A stretch of DNA of 17,148 nt from Waddliaceae bacterium (GTDB lineage: Bacteria > Chlamydiota > Chlamydiia > Chlamydiales > SLFE01). This document shows positions 13,326-17,148 of this stretch, in pieces; the stretch's first letter is position 1; each line of letters opens with the position of its first letter. The notes beneath the pieces are model-generated. The model ran no database searches. It was not told the DNA's origin and saw only the letters and a list, made by a program, of their open reading frames with translations. The stretch covers positions 1 to 17,148 of the forward strand of contig SLFE01000140.1 of assembly GCA_007124415.1 (NCBI GenBank), given 5' to 3'. A program made the translations under genes and the position numbers.

Positions 13326-15812
13326 TTGGCTAAAAAAACCGAACAAGAAAAAAAAGGGTTGAAACTCAACATCCAGAACAAGCAAATTGCCAAGGCAGTC
13401 AACCTCAAGGGCATCAAGGAAAAACTATCTAAGAAAAAGGCATCCGAACCGAAAGATAAAGAAGCGGCTCCCAAGAAGGCAGCGGTTCCCAAGAAGGGAA
13501 AAGAGATTGAAGAGGATGTTGCCGAAATTGAAGAAGCTCCTCGCATCAAAGCCCGCTCAAAATCTGCTTTCGCCGAAGAAGCCGAAGCCCCTGCTAAACC
13601 CGCAAAAGCGAAAAAAGAAGAAACAAGCGAAGCGGGCTCCCAACCTTCCGATATCATCGAAAAAAAGGTTGAGAAAAAGGAAAAAAGTGAAAGATTAGGA
13701 CCAACCGGCAAGCATATATCCGATCTGCTGCCGAAGAAAAAGGAAAAACAACCGAAGGCGCCTGACCAAAAAGGAAAGCCGGGAGTTCAAGACAAGAAAG
13801 AGGAAGCCAAACCGAAACCGAAACAGCCTGCTGCCCCTTCCCCCACCGACCCTGATTTTAAGAAAAAAGGAAAGAAAAGTCCAAAAGGGACAAAATTCCG
13901 TGAGTTCAGAGATATCAAGTCAAGACCGTTCGACGCAAGGGACAGGGCGGGACTGCGAGCGGGCGAAGAACCGTATTTCAGACACAGAAAAAAACGCCAC
14001 AAATCCTCGAAAACTCCTTCCGAAGATACAACAATCAGACCGAGCCAACTCAAAGTGCGTCTTCCGATTACGGTAAAAAATCTTGCTGTCGAAATGAAGC
14101 GAAAATCTTCCGAACTTATCGGACAGCTCTTCAAACACGGCGTCATGATGACCATTAACGACATGCTAGAAGACGAAACGATGATTCAGATTCTTGGCGA
14201 AGAGCTGGGATGTGAGATTAAAATCGATACATCCGAGGAAGAACGTATCCGCATTACAGATAAAACCATTCAGGATGAAATCACGCACGCCGAACCCGAA
14301 GATCTAAAACAAAGGGCTCCGGTAGTCACTTTCATGGGACACGTCGACCACGGCAAAACAAGCTTGATCGATAAAATCCGTTTTTCCGACGTCGCAACCG
14401 GAGAGGCCGGCGACATTACGCAGCATATAGGCGCTTTTCTAGCCCATACACCCGTCGGAGAAATAGCCATTCTCGATACTCCCGGCCACGAAGCCTTCAC
14501 AGCCATGCGTCTGCGCGGAGCCAATGTCACCGATATCGTCGTCCTAGTCATCGCGGGAGACGAAGGCTTCAGGCAGCAGACCAAAGAAGCTCTTTCCCAT
14601 GCCCGCGAAGCAGGAGTTCCCCTTGTCGTCGCGATCAACAAGTGCGACAAGCCGAACTTTGACGAGCAGAAAGTCTACCGTGAGCTTGCCGACCACGAGC
14701 TTCTCCCGGAAGCCTGGGGCGGACAAACCATCACAGTCAAATGTTCGGCCGCAACCGGCGAGGGCATCGACACTCTTTTAGAAATGCTAGCCCTGCAAGC
14801 AGAGGTCATGGAACTCAAAGCCAACCCCAACGCCCGGGCCAGAGGCACCGCCCTTGAATCCGAAATGCATAAAGGCTTGGGAGCGGTCGCGACGGTTCTT
14901 GTTCAGAACGGCACACTGAAACAAGGAGATGTCGTCGTCATCGACCAATATTGGGGACGGATTAAAACCATGCGCGACGAGCATGGAAAAAATCTAGCCA
15001 GCGCCGGCCCGTCCACTCCGGTGGCAATCACCGGCATCTCGGGTCTTCCCGAGGCTGGAACGGAATTTGTCGTCGTCAAAAGCGAAAAAGAAGCCCGCGA
15101 CATTGCCGAAGCGCGCACCCTGACGACAAGACAGTCAGCTATGCAGCGCAAGGTGCCTACACTGGAAAATATGCTTGCCGAAGCGCAAAGAAGAGAGAAA
15201 AAGATCTTCAATCTTATGATCTGCGCCGACGTTCAAGGATCTCTTGAGGCACTTGAAACAGCCCTGAACAAAATCAAGTCCGACAAAATCGACCTGAATA
15301 TCATCTCGACAGATATAGGAGAGATATCCGAGTCCAACATTGAAAGGGCGGCAGCTTCAAACGCCACCATCCTCGGCTTTCATACAGCAATCGAAAGCCA
15401 CGCCGAGCCCCTTTTGAAACAACTTGGCGTCACTGCAAAGCTGCACGATATCATCTACCATGCAATTGATGATGTTAAAGAGTTGATGAGAAAATCCCTC
15501 GATAAAATCCCAGTCGAAAATGAGAGAGGAAAGGCCGAAGTGCGCCAAGTCTTCAAATCTTCCCATCTCGGCCTTATAGCCGGCTGCTACGTTCTGGAAG
15601 GAAGCATACACCGTAACCACAATGCCCGGGTTATCAGAAATGGTGAAGAAGTGTGGAAAGGATCCATCTCCTCGCTCAAACGGGTGAAAGAAGATGTGCG
15701 GGAAGTTCAAAAAGGACTTGAATGCGGTATTATCCTGCAAGGATTCAGCGACGTCCAAGAAGGCGACATAATCGAATCATTTGACATCAGTTACCTGGAA
15801 CAGGATTTATGA
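13326..15812 (+). CDS. infB: Translation initiation factor IF-2 (TTG start)
   Basis: An 828-residue GTPase that delivers fMet-tRNA to the 30S subunit and promotes subunit joining. The start is TTG at 13326, with AAAGG 8 bases upstream; no in-frame Met occurs until residue 257, deep in the protein, so TTG is nearly certain. Residues 1-235 are a low-complexity Lys/Glu/Ala/Pro region typical of IF-2. An IF2N-like segment (LPITVKNLAVEMKRKSSELIGQLFKHGVMMTIND) follows at about 246-279. The G domain has G1 GHVDHGKT 338-345, G2 GDITQHIG 362-369, G3 DTPGHEA 384-390, G4 NKCD 438-441 and G5 SAAT 474-477. The remaining beta-barrel and fMet-tRNA-binding domains are complete. Its stop overlaps the rbfA start as ATGA. 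Confidence 0.97.
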   Translation: MAKKTEQEKKGLKLNIQNKQIAKAVNLKGIKEKLSKKKASEPKDKEAAPKKAAVPKKGKEIEEDVAEIEEAPRIKARSKSAFAEEAEAPAKPAKAKKEETSEAGSQPSDIIEKKVEKKEKSERLGPTGKHISDLLPKKKEKQPKAPDQKGKPGVQDKKEEAKPKPKQPAAPSPTDPDFKKKGKKSPKGTKFREFRDIKSRPFDARDRAGLRAGEEPYFRHRKKRHKSSKTPSEDTTIRPSQLKVRLPITVKNLAVEMKRKSSELIGQLFKHGVMMTINDMLEDETMIQILGEELGCEIKIDTSEEERIRITDKTIQDEITHAEPEDLKQRAPVVTFMGHVDHGKTSLIDKIRFSDVATGEAGDITQHIGAFLAHTPVGEIAILDTPGHEAFTAMRLRGANVTDIVVLVIAGDEGFRQQTKEALSHAREAGVPLVVAINKCDKPNFDEQKVYRELADHELLPEAWGGQTITVKCSAATGEGIDTLLEMLALQAEVMELKANPNARARGTALESEMHKGLGAVATVLVQNGTLKQGDVVVIDQYWGRIKTMRDEHGKNLASAGPSTPVAITGISGLPEAGTEFVVVKSEKEARDIAEARTLTTRQSAMQRKVPTLENMLAEAQRREKKIFNLMICADVQGSLEALETALNKIKSDKIDLNIISTDIGEISESNIERAAASNATILGFHTAIESHAEPLLKQLGVTAKLHDIIYHAIDDVKELMRKSLDKIPVENERGKAEVRQVFKSSHLGLIAGCYVLEGSIHRNHNARVIRNGEEVWKGSISSLKRVKEDVREVQKGLECGIILQGFSDVQEGDIIESFDISYLEQDL

Positions 15813-16183
15813 CTAGAAGAACAGACCGATTAAACTCACTTCTGAAAGAAGTGATAGCTGATGTGATTCACAACAAAGTGAAAAATCCGTACATCAAGAA
15901 GCTTGTCACTGTAACGCGCGTCGATATCTCGAAAGACTTGAGGCACGCGAAAGTGTATATCAGCGTCATCGGCGATGACAAGGAAAAGGAAGAGTCGTTG
16001 AATGCCCTTCAACAATCCTCCGGATTCATTGCCGCTACAGCTTCGAAGCAAGTCGTTTTGAGATTTTTCCCCGACCTTAAATTCATTCTCGACGACTCCG
16101 CCGAACAACACGCCCGCATCGAAGCTCTTCTTAAAGAAGTCGAATCCGAAAGAGAGAAAAGGAATCCTGATGATGAAGCCTGA
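15809..16183 (+). CDS. rbfA: 30S ribosome-binding factor A
   Basis: A 124-residue single KH-like domain protein that binds the 30S subunit and assists late maturation of 16S rRNA, including the 5' end helix. Family features are MTRRTDRLNSLLKEVIADVI at the start, VTVTRVDISKDLRHAKVYISVIG at about 33-55, and the C-terminal RFFPDLKFILDDSAEQHARIEALL at about 84-107. Normal length. ATG overlaps the infB stop by 4 bases (ATGA) and its 3' end overlaps truB by 14 bases, indicating strong translational coupling in the infB-rbfA-truB unit. Confidence 0.95.
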   Translation: MTRRTDRLNSLLKEVIADVIHNKVKNPYIKKLVTVTRVDISKDLRHAKVYISVIGDDKEKEESLNALQQSSGFIAATASKQVVLRFFPDLKFILDDSAEQHARIEALLKEVESEREKRNPDDEA

Positions 16184-16853
16184 AGGAATCCTCCTGATTA
16201 ACAAGCCCCCCGGCAAGACCTCATTCTATCTTGTCAACGTCTTGAGGAAAATTTTAGGCGTCAAAAAAATCGGCCACGCCGGCACTCTCGACCCCTTTGC
16301 CACCGGCGTGATGGTTATGCTTATCGGAAGAAACTACACCCGCCTCTCCGACCGCTTTTTAATGCAGGACAAAGTCTACCGGGCAATCATCAAACTTGGC
16401 GAAGTGACCGATACCTATGACTGCGACGGACAAATTCTTTCCGCCTCTGAAAAACAGCCCTCGCTAGAGGAAATCAAGCAGGCCCTGACCCGTTTTCAGG
16501 GGCAAATCCAGCAAACTCCCCCCATGTTTTCCGCGAAAAAAGTCAACGGCCAAAAACTTTGCGACCTTGCGCGCAAGGGTCTGGAAATTGAAAGAAAGCC
16601 TGTCACTGTCACAGTAAATACAGAGCTGGTCGCCTACGATTATCCGTTTCTTGAAGTGAAAATAGCATGCAGCAAAGGAACCTATGTACGATCAATCGCC
16701 CACGACTTAGGACAAATGCTCGGATGCGGCGCCCATCTTTCCTCCCTTGTCCGCCTCCAAAGCGGCGGCTATACGATTGACAACTGCGTCAACCTAGAAG
16801 ATCTCAATCCCGAAAACGCCCCCCACTACATTCAAAAATCCAGTAATCTCTAA
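16170..16853 (+). CDS. truB: tRNA pseudouridine(55) synthase
   Basis: A 227-residue enzyme converting U55 of the tRNA T-loop to pseudouridine. The N-terminal GILLINKPPGKTSF is at about 6-19. The catalytic Asp41 is in GHAGTLDPFATGVMVMLIGR, QQTPPMFSAKKVNGQ lies in the middle, and YDYPFLEVKIACSKGTYVRSIAHDLG near 153-178 is motif III. The protein lacks the C-terminal PUA domain of the 314-residue E. coli enzyme, a short form like the chlamydial TruB. Two ATG codons occur in a row (16170 and 16173); the first has AAGGA 6 bases upstream and is preferred. It overlaps rbfA by 14 bases. Confidence 0.95.
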   Translation: MMKPEGILLINKPPGKTSFYLVNVLRKILGVKKIGHAGTLDPFATGVMVMLIGRNYTRLSDRFLMQDKVYRAIIKLGEVTDTYDCDGQILSASEKQPSLEEIKQALTRFQGQIQQTPPMFSAKKVNGQKLCDLARKGLEIERKPVTVTVNTELVAYDYPFLEVKIACSKGTYVRSIAHDLGQMLGCGAHLSSLVRLQSGGYTIDNCVNLEDLNPENAPHYIQKSSNL

Positions 16854-16893
16854 CACTCTTTATCAATTTGTGCTTTTCAAGTATGATAGAGAC

Positions 16894-17148
16894 ATGAAAA
16901 TGATCAACTCAATCGAAGATTTCCCTGATAAAAAATCTCCTGCCGCTTTGACTATCGGCAATTTCGATGGCATTCATCTGGGGCATCAAAAGGTTCTTAA
17001 ACAGCTGATCGATGTAGCAAAAAAAAACCGCGCCCTGTCCGTAGTTTTGACATTTTCCAATCATCCTTCAACTGTCTTGAAACCAAACCTGCATACGCGC
17101 CAGCTCACCACCACCAACCAGAGGCTGGACCTTTTAGATGAAATGGAC
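16894..17148 (+). CDS. ribF: Bifunctional riboflavin kinase/FAD synthetase, N-terminal part
   Basis: The window ends inside this gene after 85 codons. The visible part is the FAD synthetase (FMN adenylyltransferase) domain: LTIGNFDGIHLGHQKVL, with the nucleotidyltransferase HLGH motif, at about 20-36, and VVLTFSNHPSTVLKP at about 54-68. The riboflavin kinase domain is expected beyond the end. The full enzyme makes FMN from riboflavin and then FAD. No good Shine-Dalgarno precedes the ATG. A TATGAT sequence at 16882-16887 sits only 6 bases before it. It follows truB by 40 bp in the same order as in Chlamydia. Confidence 0.93.
   Translation, partial: MKMINSIEDFPDKKSPAALTIGNFDGIHLGHQKVLKQLIDVAKKNRALSVVLTFSNHPSTVLKPNLHTRQLTTTNQRLDLLDEMD

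Noticed and set aside
13380..14030. Lys/Glu/Ala/Pro-rich low-complexity stretch as a possible frameshift or separate gene
   Set aside because: IF-2 proteins normally have a variable charged N-terminal region, and the frame is continuous from the TTG start into the IF2N-like segment and the G domain.
1..17148. CRISPR array, tRNA, rRNA or prophage
   Set aside because: No regularly spaced repeats, cloverleaf candidates, rRNA-like segments or phage genes were seen on either strand.

Overview
The window looks like chromosomal DNA from a member of the phylum Chlamydiota, most likely an environmental or amoeba-associated Parachlamydiales lineage (Waddlia- or Criblamydiaceae-like) rather than Chlamydia proper. 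The main reason is the run rpsA-nusA-infB-rbfA-truB-ribF, which is the gene order known from Chlamydia trachomatis. The NusA (439 aa), TruB (about 227 aa) and IF-2 (TTG start, Lys-rich N-terminus) also look chlamydial. G+C content appears mid-40s percent by eye. The genus is inference only.

Layout. Positions 1-109 hold a miniature inverted-repeat element that ends inside the 3' end of a probably truncated exported protein gene (106-735, minus). Next comes a tight minus-strand operon: exported beta-carbonic anhydrase, SET-domain protein, aldo/keto reductase (2921 down to 795). Upstream on the same strand is lemA-htpX (5562 down to 3107), coupled through TAATG and read from a good sigma70-like promoter. 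brnQ (5749-6921) is divergent from lemA. A large unrecognised protein (8974-7004) follows an aspartokinase catalytic-domain protein (9811-9038), both on the minus strand. From 9990 to the end the plus strand carries ribosomal protein S1, NusA, IF-2, RbfA, TruB and the start of RibF. infB/rbfA and rbfA/truB overlap.

How the genes fit together. The right half is a transcription/translation cluster: S1 and IF-2 for initiation, NusA for elongation and termination, RbfA and TruB for 30S and tRNA maturation, RibF for FMN/FAD synthesis. The left half is envelope and accessory metabolism: a LemA/M48 protease pair, a branched-chain amino acid transporter, an exported CO2-hydrating enzyme and a small protein-lysine methyltransferase candidate.

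The most interesting non-coding signal is a dispersed 32-bp repeat. It sits at the 3' ends of htpX and brnQ in identical orientation relative to each gene and begins exactly at the stop codon. It carries TAG, a second in-frame TAA, two small stem-loops and a T-run. A diverged copy lies 33 bp beyond the htpX copy. An unrelated inverted-repeat element supplies the stop codon of the gene at 106-735. Three gene ends in this window therefore coincide with repeat edges. A second notable element is a very long near-perfect hairpin between rpsA and nusA that begins in the rpsA stop codon. No tRNA, rRNA or CRISPR was seen, and no gap exceeds 300 bp.
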